In this document: piece after piece, positions 1-5,760 of the stretch
Layout of the letters: each line of letters starts with the position of its first letter
Position numbering within the stretch: position 1 is the first letter of the stretch
DNA from: Phycisphaerae bacterium
Lineage (GTDB): Bacteria > Planctomycetota > Phycisphaerae > UBA1845 > Fen-1342
Direction: 5' to 3'
Length of the DNA: 8,104 nt
Assembly: GCA_022842805.1 (NCBI GenBank)
Contig: JALHOX010000192.1
Location: 1-8,104, forward strand
Position numbers and translations under genes: made by a program
The notes under the pieces: model-generated
Told to the model about the DNA's origin: nothing
Databases searched by the model: none
Seen by the model: the letters and a program-made list of their open reading frames with translations, nothing else

Positions 1-305
1 CGCAACAGACTGGGGCCCGGCGGAGCACCGAGTTCGCCCCTCAGATGCGGCCGCATTGATGTGCCGTACTGGGAGTGACGACCCTCGGTCTCGCCGTCAG
101 TGAGCAGAGAGTTGGTTGCTGGAGGACAGATGAAACGGTTTCGGTGCGATGCCGGCCGGTCTTGTTACACGGCTCGTTACGCACGAATTCTCGCCGCGCG
201 AGCGCAGGATGTGCCGGGGCGAAACCGCGTTTTCCCTCGATGTGCCTGTTCGGGAGCTGAACTGTTTCGCGGCATCGCGTCTACGCGCGTTCTTCAATTC
301 CGGGT
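1..305. other. Left-edge stretch with no supportable gene
   Basis: Several open frames cross this stretch on both strands, but none has a recognisable protein, and they overlap each other as expected for GC-rich non-coding DNA. All three plus-strand frames entering from the left edge stop by position 103, so at most a very short C-terminal tail of an upstream gene could be present, and I cannot recognise one. An ATG at 130 has a good GGAGGA ribosome-binding-like sequence just upstream, but the arginine- and cysteine-rich product looks like random GC-rich translation and runs about 50 bases into the 3' end of the membrane-protein gene on the other strand. A 12-bp perfect palindrome (ATGCGGCCGCAT, 45-56) is present and may be chance. 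Confidence 0.5.
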
Positions 306-488
306 TTACCGCTCCCCGCCCATGCCGCTGCCGCGGACCATCACAAAGTACAGATAAGTGCCCACGCAGACGACGAATACGCCAAAGCCCAGAATTGGAT
401 CGAGCGCGACGCCGAAGAAGATCGAGAGCGCGAGCATCGCCAGAAAGATCCACCAGGTTTGTCGTACCACGCGCTCGTAGCCGCTCAT
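306..488 (-). CDS. Small two-helix membrane protein (hypothetical)
   Basis: This encodes about 60 residues of unknown function. The sequence shows two hydrophobic stretches, WWIFLAMLALSIFFGVAL and ILGFGVFVVCVGTYLYFVMV, separated by a short D-P turn, with basic residues before the first helix (YERVVRQ) and a short basic tail. It should be an integral hairpin membrane protein. I chose the ATG at 488 because GAGAAGGA (499-506) lies 10 bases upstream. An in-frame TTG at 524 would add 12 residues including a CGLC pair; it also has a possible AAGGCGG ribosome site, so the longer form (306-524) cannot be excluded. The gene follows the toroid-DUF4159 gene on the same strand by 76 bases (40 if the TTG is used), so it is probably its downstream operon partner. 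The family is not recognised. Confidence 0.6.
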   Translation of the reverse strand: MSGYERVVRQTWWIFLAMLALSIFFGVALDPILGFGVFVVCVGTYLYFVMVRGSGMGGER

Positions 489-498
489 CGGTCGCTGG

Positions 499-506
499 TC
501 CTTCTC
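499..506 (-). promoter_or_regulatory. Ribosome binding site deciding the ATG start at 488
   Basis: On the minus strand this reads GAGAAGGA, 10 bases before the ATG at 488. It favours the ATG over the upstream TTG at 524 as the start of the small membrane protein, although the spacing is slightly long. Confidence 0.4.
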
Positions 507-564
507 ACAAAGCCCGCAAATCAAACAACCGCCTTGAGCGGCGCAGGATAGCGGCGTTCGGGCC

Positions 565-2913
565 TCACTTCGGCGTCGAGAGCCGCCCCTGCGTCATCGC
601 GTCGCTCGCGCCGTAGAGCAGCAGGTTTCGGAAAATCGCCAGCACGGTCGGCGGCTCGAAGCCGTTGAGATCCCACACGTCGGTGCCCAGCAGGCCGATG
701 CTCAGGTCGATCGGCGAATAGACCACCGCCAGACGCTGACCGATGCTGAAGCCGCGGAGCGGGGCGGCGTCGCGCACGATCGACTTTCGGCCTCGGGCGG
801 AGCGGCGATAGCCGGTGGTCGACAGGCGCGTGGAATCCGGGAATTCGTCGCCGGTCAGCAGGGGGGTCGATTCGACCAGCAGCAGCGGCTCGGTCCGCAG
901 CACCTCGCGCATTGCGTCCTCAAACGAATCGAGAAACTCGCGCGAGCCGCCGGCGGGGTCGGCGATCAGCACGCCGCCGCTCGACAAAAACTTTCGCAAC
1001 CCGTTTTGTTCGACACTGCTGAGCGAGAAGCGCTGCGTGCCGGTGACGTGCAAGACGTCGAACTCCTCGCGGAGGTTTTGCTGATCGAGCCCGACGCCCG
1101 ACGAGACCAGCAGACGGGTGGCCGTTTCGTTGTTCATCTCGGCGGCAAGTCGCACCCAGCCCCAGGGCTCAATATCCCACGTTCCGCTATGTCGCACGCG
1201 GCCGACGCGGATCGTACGCCGAATCTCGACGTTCTTCGGCGTGATGAGGGCCGATTCGAGCCGCGTCGTCTTCAGCCCCTTGTCGGTCGCGTAGAGATAG
1301 AGATTGACGCCGACCTGGAAGTTGCGCTCGTTTTTTCCCTCGGCGCGAAACTTGTTCCAGCTCATCGAGACGTCGCGCGTCACCAGAATCATCAGCGGGC
1401 GCAGCCCGTTATGCAGCTCAAAGGTCTGCGGCGGCTCGCTCAGTTTGTACTGAACGTCGCCGTTGTAGAGCGGGTGTTCGCGATCGGCCTTGCGCCAGGT
1501 CGCTCCGGGGAAGAGCCGGGTGCCCAGCTCCTGAAACGAACGGACGAAATTGCCGCTGTTTTCGTAAGCCGTGCCGATCAGCAATCCGCCCTGATTGACG
1601 TAGTCCTGCAGTTTCTGCGTTTGGGCCGGCGTCCACTCGGGCATGGCTCGCGCCCCGATGAACAGGGCCGGCGCTTCGAGCCAATCCGCCATGGGCGCGT
1701 CGAGCGGCACGATCTGCCAGTTGAACAGCCGCTCCAGCACGCTCTGCGTGTGCCACGTAAGCCCGGCCAGATCGCGGGCCCGCACATCCGATTCATCGCC
1801 GAGGTCGAGCTTGTTAAACACCAGCGGCGCGCGGCCGTGGCAGAGGAACATCAGTGCGAACGAGGTGTTGCGCTGCGGAGTGAGCCCCGCGCGATCCCAC
1901 GCGCCCTCGCTCGATTGATCGCGGAGCAGGTCGGTCGCGCCGACGCGATACCAGTCGCGATTGCGAAAATACTTGTATCCGCTCGCTCGCCCGGCGCGCT
2001 CCACACCGTAGAGGTAGTAGTACTTCCAGTTCGACTGGCCATAGGGGTTGTCGGGGGTGAACTCGCGACCGAGCCAGTCGAGTCCGCGCTGAATTGCGGG
2101 CTGCAGGCCCGCCGTCTCTTTCGCGCTGCCCGCCTGCAGGCGATCCAACACCACAAACAGCGTCGCCACGCCGGCGGCGGTCATGCTGCCGTTGGACGCA
2201 TCGCCACGGCGGTAGGCCCAGCCGCCGTCGCCTTGCTGTTGGCCGACCCAATGATCGCGGACGAGTTGCCAATAGGCCTGCTCACCGGTCATCTCGACGC
2301 CGGCGTCGGTCGCCATCCAGACGCCCAGCACGCCGTATTGGCTATTCGAGTTGTCCCACCAGCCGTTTTGCGCGTCGTCGATGACGTAGCCATAGGCGCC
2401 CGGCTGGTTGCTGCCGCGCGGGGCGCAGGCCCGCGCCAGCCAGCGCAGGTCTTCGCGCAGGGTGGCACGAAACTGTCGTCCGGGCACAAGCGAAAGGGCG
2501 TGGGCCCGCAGCGCGACGGAATAGGTCGCGCTCATTTTCTGTTTCTCCAACCAGTACAGCGCGTTGTTGAGATAGGTCTCGTTGGCCGATTCGCCGGCAT
2601 ACAGCAGTGCCAGGCACACCAAGGCGGTGTCCCCGCCGTGATAGCGATTTGTTTCGGCGTCCGCGCCGTCGGTTTCCCAATTTCCGTCGGGGGTCTGCTG
2701 ACGCTTCAGCCAATCGACGGCTTTTTCGATCGATTCGCGAATCGCGCGATCGGTGATGACCGGCTCGTCGGCCCGGGCGGCGGCCGGAATTCCGAACAGG
2801 CCGACCCAAAAGAGAAGCAAATGGGTCAAACCGAACTTGGAAAATTGGGTCCGGATAAGCGAGGACTGACGGGAGAGCCGACCGGCCAAAATCGCGCACT
2901 TGCGTTGTCGCAT
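565..2913 (-). CDS. Exported alpha-toroid (prenyltransferase-like) + DUF4159 protein
   Basis: This encodes about 782 residues from the ATG at 2913. A GTG at 2973 would add 20 residues but leaves only 27 bases to the divergent kinase and does not improve the N-terminus. A long basic n-region, a hydrophobic core (LLLFWVGLF) and an ARA/DE site near residue 48 look like a Sec signal, so the protein should act outside the cytoplasm. Residues about 50-360 carry prenyltransferase/squalene-cyclase-type repeats with QxxDGxW-like motifs (QQTPDGNW near 72-79, QQGDGGW near 226-232, SSEGAW near 334-339). Residues about 385-770 match DUF4159, with two segments resembling glutamine-amidotransferase-like beta-alpha units (about 413-450 and 618-656) and the typical VYSPIDLSIG near the C-terminus. 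I see no complete cyclase DxDD motif, so a scaffold or binding role is likelier than catalysis. The function of the family is unknown. The small membrane protein follows downstream. Confidence 0.85.
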   Translation of the reverse strand: MRQRKCAILAGRLSRQSSLIRTQFSKFGLTHLLLFWVGLFGIPAAARADEPVITDRAIRESIEKAVDWLKRQQTPDGNWETDGADAETNRYHGGDTALVCLALLYAGESANETYLNNALYWLEKQKMSATYSVALRAHALSLVPGRQFRATLREDLRWLARACAPRGSNQPGAYGYVIDDAQNGWWDNSNSQYGVLGVWMATDAGVEMTGEQAYWQLVRDHWVGQQQGDGGWAYRRGDASNGSMTAAGVATLFVVLDRLQAGSAKETAGLQPAIQRGLDWLGREFTPDNPYGQSNWKYYYLYGVERAGRASGYKYFRNRDWYRVGATDLLRDQSSEGAWDRAGLTPQRNTSFALMFLCHGRAPLVFNKLDLGDESDVRARDLAGLTWHTQSVLERLFNWQIVPLDAPMADWLEAPALFIGARAMPEWTPAQTQKLQDYVNQGGLLIGTAYENSGNFVRSFQELGTRLFPGATWRKADREHPLYNGDVQYKLSEPPQTFELHNGLRPLMILVTRDVSMSWNKFRAEGKNERNFQVGVNLYLYATDKGLKTTRLESALITPKNVEIRRTIRVGRVRHSGTWDIEPWGWVRLAAEMNNETATRLLVSSGVGLDQQNLREEFDVLHVTGTQRFSLSSVEQNGLRKFLSSGGVLIADPAGGSREFLDSFEDAMREVLRTEPLLLVESTPLLTGDEFPDSTRLSTTGYRRSARGRKSIVRDAAPLRGFSIGQRLAVVYSPIDLSIGLLGTDVWDLNGFEPPTVLAIFRNLLLYGASDAMTQGRLSTPK

Positions 2914-3000
2914 TTGCCAAACGGCTCCGTATGGTTTTACAATTACCGATACTTCTGGGCGAGTCTGTCCCACACCGGCGTACGCAAGGCAGGTTCGTAA
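2914..3000. promoter_or_regulatory. Divergent intergenic region between DUF4159 gene and kinase
   Basis: The 87 bases between the two start codons must hold the 5' signals for both genes if each has its own promoter. A relatively AT-rich patch (about 2931-2956, including GTTTTACAATTACCGATACT) sits in the middle of otherwise GC-rich DNA. I could not match a convincing sigma-70 pair of -35 and -10 boxes with normal spacing on either strand, so this is called from layout and composition only. A GGAG (2925-2928 on the minus strand) lies 11 bases before the DUF4159 ATG. Confidence 0.35.
2986..2993 (+). promoter_or_regulatory. Ribosome binding site of the kinase (GTG start)
   Basis: AAGGCAGG ends seven bases before the GTG at 3001. 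It supports the GTG as the true start, which preserves the N-terminal helical module of the kinase. Confidence 0.5.
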
Positions 3001-4248
3001 GTGTCTGATACATCAGAAGATACGCAAGTTGCGCGGGTCGCGGTCGAGCAGCGGTTCATCACCGAGCAGGAGCTCAACACCGCCCGAGAGCACCGCCGCG
3101 CCATGTCGACCAACGGACGCGTGCGCCCGCTGAGCGATGTGCTGGTCGATCTCGGCTTTCTAACGCGTACGCAGCTCACGCGACTTCAAGGCTCCAGCGA
3201 CGAATCGGGCAACCGACCGGCGCAGCAGATTCCGGGCTATCAATTGCAGCGCAAGTGCGGCGCCGGGGCGATGGCGGTCGTGTATCGCGCCAAACAGCTT
3301 AGCCTCGATCGCACCGTCGCCATCAAAATCTTACCCAAGCGGCTCAGCCAGAACCCGGAATTCGTCCAGCGCTTCTACAAAGAAGGCCGCGCCGCCGCCA
3401 AGCTCAGCCATAACAACATCGTGCAGGCCATCGACGTCGGCGAAGCCGGCGGGTTCCACTATTTCGTCATGGAATTTGTCGAAGGCCGCACTGTCTATGA
3501 TGAACTCGCGGGCGGCAAAATTTATGCCGAGAAAGAAGCGATCGAGATTGTGCGGCAGGTGGCCGACGCGCTGGCCCACGCCCACGAGCGCGGCTTTATT
3601 CACCGCGACGTGAAGCCCAAGAACATCATGCTGACCAACGAGCGCGTCGCGAAACTGGCCGACATGGGTCTGGCGCGCGAGGCCAGCGATGTCGAGTCGG
3701 CCATGGCCGAGGCGGGCCGGGCCTATGGCACGCCATACTACATCAGCCCCGAACAGATTCGCGGCGAATTGCACATCGACCATCGGGCCGACCTTTATTC
3801 GCTCGGCGCGACGTTCTATCACATGGTGACCGGCAAGGTGCCCTTCGAAGGGCCGACGCCGACCGTGGTGATGCACAAGCACCTGAAAGAGCCGCTGGTG
3901 CCGCCGGATCACCTGAGCGTAAAGCTGACGGCGGGTTGCGGCGCGCTGATCGAAAAGCTGCTCGCGAAGAAGCGCGAGGATCGCTACAGCACGGCGGCAG
4001 AATTGCTCACCGATTTGGAATTGCTGAAAAACGACCGGCCGCCGAAGTATGCCGGGCAGAACATCGGCGGGGCGGCGTTTGAGTCGCTGACGCGCGGCGA
4101 AGCTCTGGAAGACCAGCCGAACGCGATGCAGGCCCGCGCGGCGGCGACGGCGGCCAGCAATCAGACGTTGATCATGGTGCTGAGCATCGTCGCGGGGGCG
4201 GCGATTCTGGGGTGCTTGATTCTGGTCGCGGTGTTGCTGAGCAAGTAG
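3001..4248 (+). CDS. Membrane-anchored Hanks-type Ser/Thr protein kinase
   Basis: This 415-residue protein is predicted to phosphorylate Ser/Thr on cytoplasmic targets. Residues about 10-65 (VEQRFITEQEL and LSDVLVDLGFLTRTQLTRL) form a short helical module resembling the N-terminal domain of GspE/MshE-type ATPases, an arrangement I associate with planctomycete kinases. The kinase domain spans about 80-345. It has a glycine loop CGAGAMAVVY (86-95), VAIK with Lys109, the alpha-C Glu128, the HRDVKPKN catalytic loop with Asp203, and Asp221 in a DMG that replaces the usual DFG. It continues with GTPYYISPE (243-251) and DLYSLG with Asp264. All catalytic residues are present and HRD has its Arg, so it should be active. 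A linker leads to one transmembrane helix at about 390-413, followed by only Ser-Lys, so there is no outside sensor domain. The GTG start has a good ribosome site. It is divergent from the DUF4159 gene and convergent with DUF4198. The substrate is unknown. Confidence 0.93.
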   Translation: MSDTSEDTQVARVAVEQRFITEQELNTAREHRRAMSTNGRVRPLSDVLVDLGFLTRTQLTRLQGSSDESGNRPAQQIPGYQLQRKCGAGAMAVVYRAKQLSLDRTVAIKILPKRLSQNPEFVQRFYKEGRAAAKLSHNNIVQAIDVGEAGGFHYFVMEFVEGRTVYDELAGGKIYAEKEAIEIVRQVADALAHAHERGFIHRDVKPKNIMLTNERVAKLADMGLAREASDVESAMAEAGRAYGTPYYISPEQIRGELHIDHRADLYSLGATFYHMVTGKVPFEGPTPTVVMHKHLKEPLVPPDHLSVKLTAGCGALIEKLLAKKREDRYSTAAELLTDLELLKNDRPPKYAGQNIGGAAFESLTRGEALEDQPNAMQARAAATAASNQTLIMVLSIVAGAAILGCLILVAVLLSK

Positions 4249-4258
4249 TGAACCGCGA

Positions 4259-4276
4259 GCCGTCGGCCGCGACGGC
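4259..4276. terminator. Hairpin between convergent stop codons
   Basis: A perfect 7-bp stem (GCCGTCG, loop GCCG, CGACGGC) fills the 35-bp gap between the kinase stop (4248) and the DUF4198 stop (4284). It could act as a bidirectional terminator. Neither side has a T tract, so a canonical intrinsic terminator is not shown; it may instead be an RNA-end stabiliser or depend on Rho. Confidence 0.45.
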
Positions 4277-4283
4277 GATTCGG

Positions 4284-5081
4284 CTACGGGGCGACCACCT
4301 CCAGAGTCATCGAGGCCCACCAGCTTTGCCAGTCGGCGTCGAGCTTTTTGGCGGGGTCGGCGCGCTCCATGTGCACAGCGCTGATCAGCCAGCGGCCCGC
4401 CTCCTTGAGTTCAATGCTGGCTTCGCCGGCGGCGTCGGTGGGAAGGGTCTGTCGCTTCCCGCCGGCTTCGCGCGAGAAGTAGGAAAGCTGGGCGTTGGCG
4501 AGCGGCCGGCCGCGGAGCAGAAGACGGACGCGGAGCTTGTCGCCCTTTTTCGGGGCGAAGGGGTCGCTCAGCGGGACGAGTTCGAGGGGCATGCCGACCG
4601 GCTTGTCGAAGGTCACTGCGGGCCCATTGCCCACCCGCACAAACGATTTGCAGCAGCGTGAGTAAGACTCGCTGCCGGCCTTGTCGGCCTCGCCCTTGGC
4701 GGCACGTTCGGCGCGGATGGATTCGAGGCCTTCCTCTGCCAGATACGCGTCGAACTTGGGGGCTTCGAGAATGATGCGGGTGGGGTTGCTTTCGTAGACC
4801 AGCATGAGATCGCCGGCGGTGATCGGCCGCAAAATGCCGGCGGGGGTCTTTTTCTCGATGCCGAGGATCGCCTCGCGGCTCGCGCCGCTGAAGGCCTCAA
4901 AGCGAACCATCCGCGAGAGGTCGCGCGGTTTGGCTTCGCCTTGGAAGTTTTCGCCGACCATCCATTGCAGGTCGATGCGCTCGTCCACCGCGGCGGTGTG
5001 TTTGCTCGGCTCGAGCCAGAACTCGTGGGCCGAGGCGAAGGGGACCAGGAGCGTGCTGAGGATCAGGAGTTTGTTGGTCAT
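4284..5081 (-). CDS. Exported DUF4198 (NikM-like) protein
   Basis: This 265-residue protein has a clear Sec signal peptide (MTNKLLILSTLLVPFASA) whose likely cleavage after Ala18 leaves His19 as the first residue, followed by the family hallmark HEFWLEPS. The rest fits DUF4198: an extended beta-rich N-terminal half, ESYSRCCKSFVRVG (138-151) at the place where relatives have an RYSRYAK-type sequence, and a C-terminal transthyretin-like part. That part includes GRPLANAQLSYF, TDAAGEASIEL and WLISAVHMERAD, then DADWQSWWASMTLEV. DUF4198 proteins are periplasmic; some are linked to nickel/cobalt uptake or metal sensing, but no transporter gene lies beside this one. The two adjacent cysteines (143-144) in the family motif are notable. 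The ATG at 5081 has only a weak GAG-like ribosome site. The 3' end faces the kinase gene. Confidence 0.85.
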   Translation of the reverse strand: MTNKLLILSTLLVPFASAHEFWLEPSKHTAAVDERIDLQWMVGENFQGEAKPRDLSRMVRFEAFSGASREAILGIEKKTPAGILRPITAGDLMLVYESNPTRIILEAPKFDAYLAEEGLESIRAERAAKGEADKAGSESYSRCCKSFVRVGNGPAVTFDKPVGMPLELVPLSDPFAPKKGDKLRVRLLLRGRPLANAQLSYFSREAGGKRQTLPTDAAGEASIELKEAGRWLISAVHMERADPAKKLDADWQSWWASMTLEVVAP

Positions 5082-5108
5082 GTTCTATCTCGGCGTGCGT
5101 AGCGCGCT

Positions 5109-5166
5109 GGGTCCGCTGTGCGGCCCACGTTGCGGCGCGTAATGGAAAAGGCCCGCACAGCGGACC
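5109..5166. repeat. REP-like doublet: two inverted quasi-palindromes
   Basis: A 14-bp perfect inverted repeat, GGTCCGCTGTGCGG (5110-5123) and its complement (5153-5166), is separated by 29 bases, with two further pairs inside after one mismatch. Each arm is itself a small hairpin: CCGC and GCGG around a TGT/ACA triplet, flanked by GG(G) and CC(C). The layout is therefore two short palindromic units facing each other, as in REP or BIME elements. It lies just upstream of the DUF4198 start and may fold in its leader. Calling it REP-like rests on architecture alone; copy number in the genome is unknown. Confidence 0.55.
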
Positions 5167-5203
5167 TCACAAAAGTCGAAGCGGACTCTGCACAGAATAC
5201 AAC

Positions 5204-5281
5204 GGAGGGGCACCCTCGAAGTCGTTTCGCGGCGCGGCCTGCCAACCAGCGCCGCGGCGTGATCCGAGGGAGCGCCCCTCC
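5204..5281. repeat. Long three-stage imperfect hairpin
   Basis: Three nested stems share one axis. The outer stem is GGAGGGGC (5204-5211) with GCCCCTCC (5274-5281). The middle stem is CCCTCG (5213-5218) with CGAGGG (5265-5270). The inner stem is CGCGGCGC (5228-5235) with GCGCCGCG (5249-5256), closing a 13-base loop. That gives 22 perfectly paired positions within 78 bases. It could be a dispersed palindromic element, a small non-autonomous mobile element or a structured RNA; no target-site duplication is evident. Confidence 0.55.
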
Positions 5282-5293
5282 GAAGGTCGGACC

Positions 5294-5328
5294 GTGGACG
5301 GGCGGAGTGACTCGTCCGCCCGTCCCAC
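5294..5328. repeat. Strong 11-bp perfect hairpin
   Basis: GGACGGGCGGA (5296-5306) and TCCGCCCGTCC (5315-5325) form a perfect stem around an eight-base loop. GTG and CAC extend it outward (5294-5296 and 5326-5328) if one base is bulged. It lies about 100 bases past the lipoprotein stop on the minus strand and could end that transcript, although no T tract follows. Its position beside two other inverted repeats suggests a common origin. Confidence 0.55.
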
Positions 5329-5430
5329 CCACCGGAGAGCACCGCTGCCGGGTCTCGGCGTGCTTCCAGTTCTTCCCGAAGGTTTGTCCATCCGGCCCGT
5401 CGTGCGTTTCAGCGGTCATTGTCGCGCGAT

Positions 5431-5679
5431 TTACTCGGCCGCGGTTTCGCCGCCGATCTGGGCCAGCAGGTCGTCGAAGGCGTCGGGCCGCTGCGGGAAT
5501 TTCAGGTCGAGGCCGTTGACCTCAACCGGGGGCAAACATTCATCGGTCGTAATGATCTCGCTGACCAGGTCGACGAACTTGGTTTGGTCGGCGACCGCCG
5601 GCGGCGGGACAAACGGGCACCCGCCCATCGTCAGCGAAATCCCGCTCAGGATGGTCAGTTTCGCGATCCATTTCTTCAT
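5431..5679 (-). CDS. Small putative lipoprotein downstream of DUF4331
   Basis: This encodes 82 residues from the ATG at 5679. That start is chosen because AAAGGA lies seven bases upstream and the product begins with a classic signal sequence (MKKWIAKLTILSGISL). The hydrophobic stretch ends at MGGC with Cys21, so lipid attachment is plausible, but Met at -3 makes a weak lipobox; an ordinary cleaved signal or an N-terminal anchor is the alternative. The mature part is short and acidic, with a PFVPPP patch, a second cysteine (Cys48 in TTDECLPP) and a helical C-terminus (DAFDDLLAQIGGE). No family is recognised. It lies 81 bases after the DUF4331 gene on the same strand and is probably co-transcribed, with a 10-bp hairpin in the gap. 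A functional link to DUF4331 is inferred from position only. Confidence 0.7.
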   Translation of the reverse strand: MKKWIAKLTILSGISLTMGGCPFVPPPAVADQTKFVDLVSEIITTDECLPPVEVNGLDLKFPQRPDAFDDLLAQIGGETAAE

Positions 5680-5686
5680 GGCTTGT

Positions 5687-5692
5687 TCCTTT
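5687..5692 (-). promoter_or_regulatory. Ribosome binding site of the small lipoprotein
   Basis: On the minus strand AAAGGA lies seven bases before the ATG at 5679. It decides in favour of this start over a longer in-frame start at 5730, whose extra residues would bury the signal sequence. Confidence 0.6.
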
Positions 5693-5714
5693 CGTGTGTC
5701 GCGTATCAAAGGCC

Positions 5715-5753
5715 GAAGCTGGCAGGCCAATGTTCGAGAGGCATGCCAGCTTC
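5715..5753. repeat. Intercistronic 10-bp hairpin between DUF4331 and lipoprotein genes
   Basis: GAAGCTGGCA (5715-5724) and TGCCAGCTTC (5744-5753) form a perfect 10-bp stem with a 19-base loop. It begins eight bases after the DUF4331 stop codon on the minus strand. With no T tract, it is more likely an mRNA stabiliser, a partial attenuator or a dispersed palindrome than a full terminator. If it limits read-through, the lipoprotein would be made at a different level from DUF4331. Confidence 0.55.
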
Positions 5754-5760
5754 TGCGGGA

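Larger units (their letters stand above)
5082..5430. other. 349-bp spacer rich in inverted repeats
   Basis: This is the space between the start of the DUF4198 gene and the stop of the small lipoprotein gene. Overlapping short open frames on both strands are arginine-rich and unrecognisable, so I call no gene here. The left two thirds hold three consecutive inverted repeats (5109-5166, 5204-5281 and 5294-5328), listed separately. I see nothing in 5329-5430. The DUF4198 promoter should lie in or beside this spacer, with the first repeat starting about 28 bases upstream of the gene. Confidence 0.6.

Noticed and set aside
45..56. 12-bp perfect palindrome ATGCGGCCGCAT
   Set aside because: Short, without a loop or neighbouring context; easily chance in GC-rich DNA.
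130..357. Plus-strand ORF with a GGAGGA ribosome site at the left edge
   Set aside because: The ribosome-like site is good, but the product is Arg/Cys-rich without recognisable features and overlaps the end of the opposing membrane-protein gene; chance is likelier.
97..453. 118-codon minus-strand frame overlapping the small membrane protein
   Set aside because: It overlaps a better-supported gene on the same strand in another frame and has no hydrophobic or domain signal.
1006..3000. 664-codon plus-strand open frame opposite the toroid-DUF4159 gene, ending just before the kinase start
   Set aside because: It is antisense to a gene with recognised domains; the product is rich in Arg, Ala and Val with no domain, as expected for a mirror frame in GC-rich DNA.
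3331..4320. 329-codon minus-strand open frame opposite the kinase
   Set aside because: Antisense to all kinase motifs; the Arg- and His-rich translation has no family likeness.
5118..5519. Arg/Pro-rich open frames on both strands through the 5082-5430 spacer
   Set aside because: They are explained by GC-rich inverted repeats, which stay open in several frames; no ribosome site or recognisable protein.
5680..5730. Longer N-terminus for the small lipoprotein (start at 5730)
   Set aside because: The extra residues are non-hydrophobic and come from the intercistronic hairpin and ribosome-site region; the ATG at 5679 has AAAGGA and starts the signal sequence.
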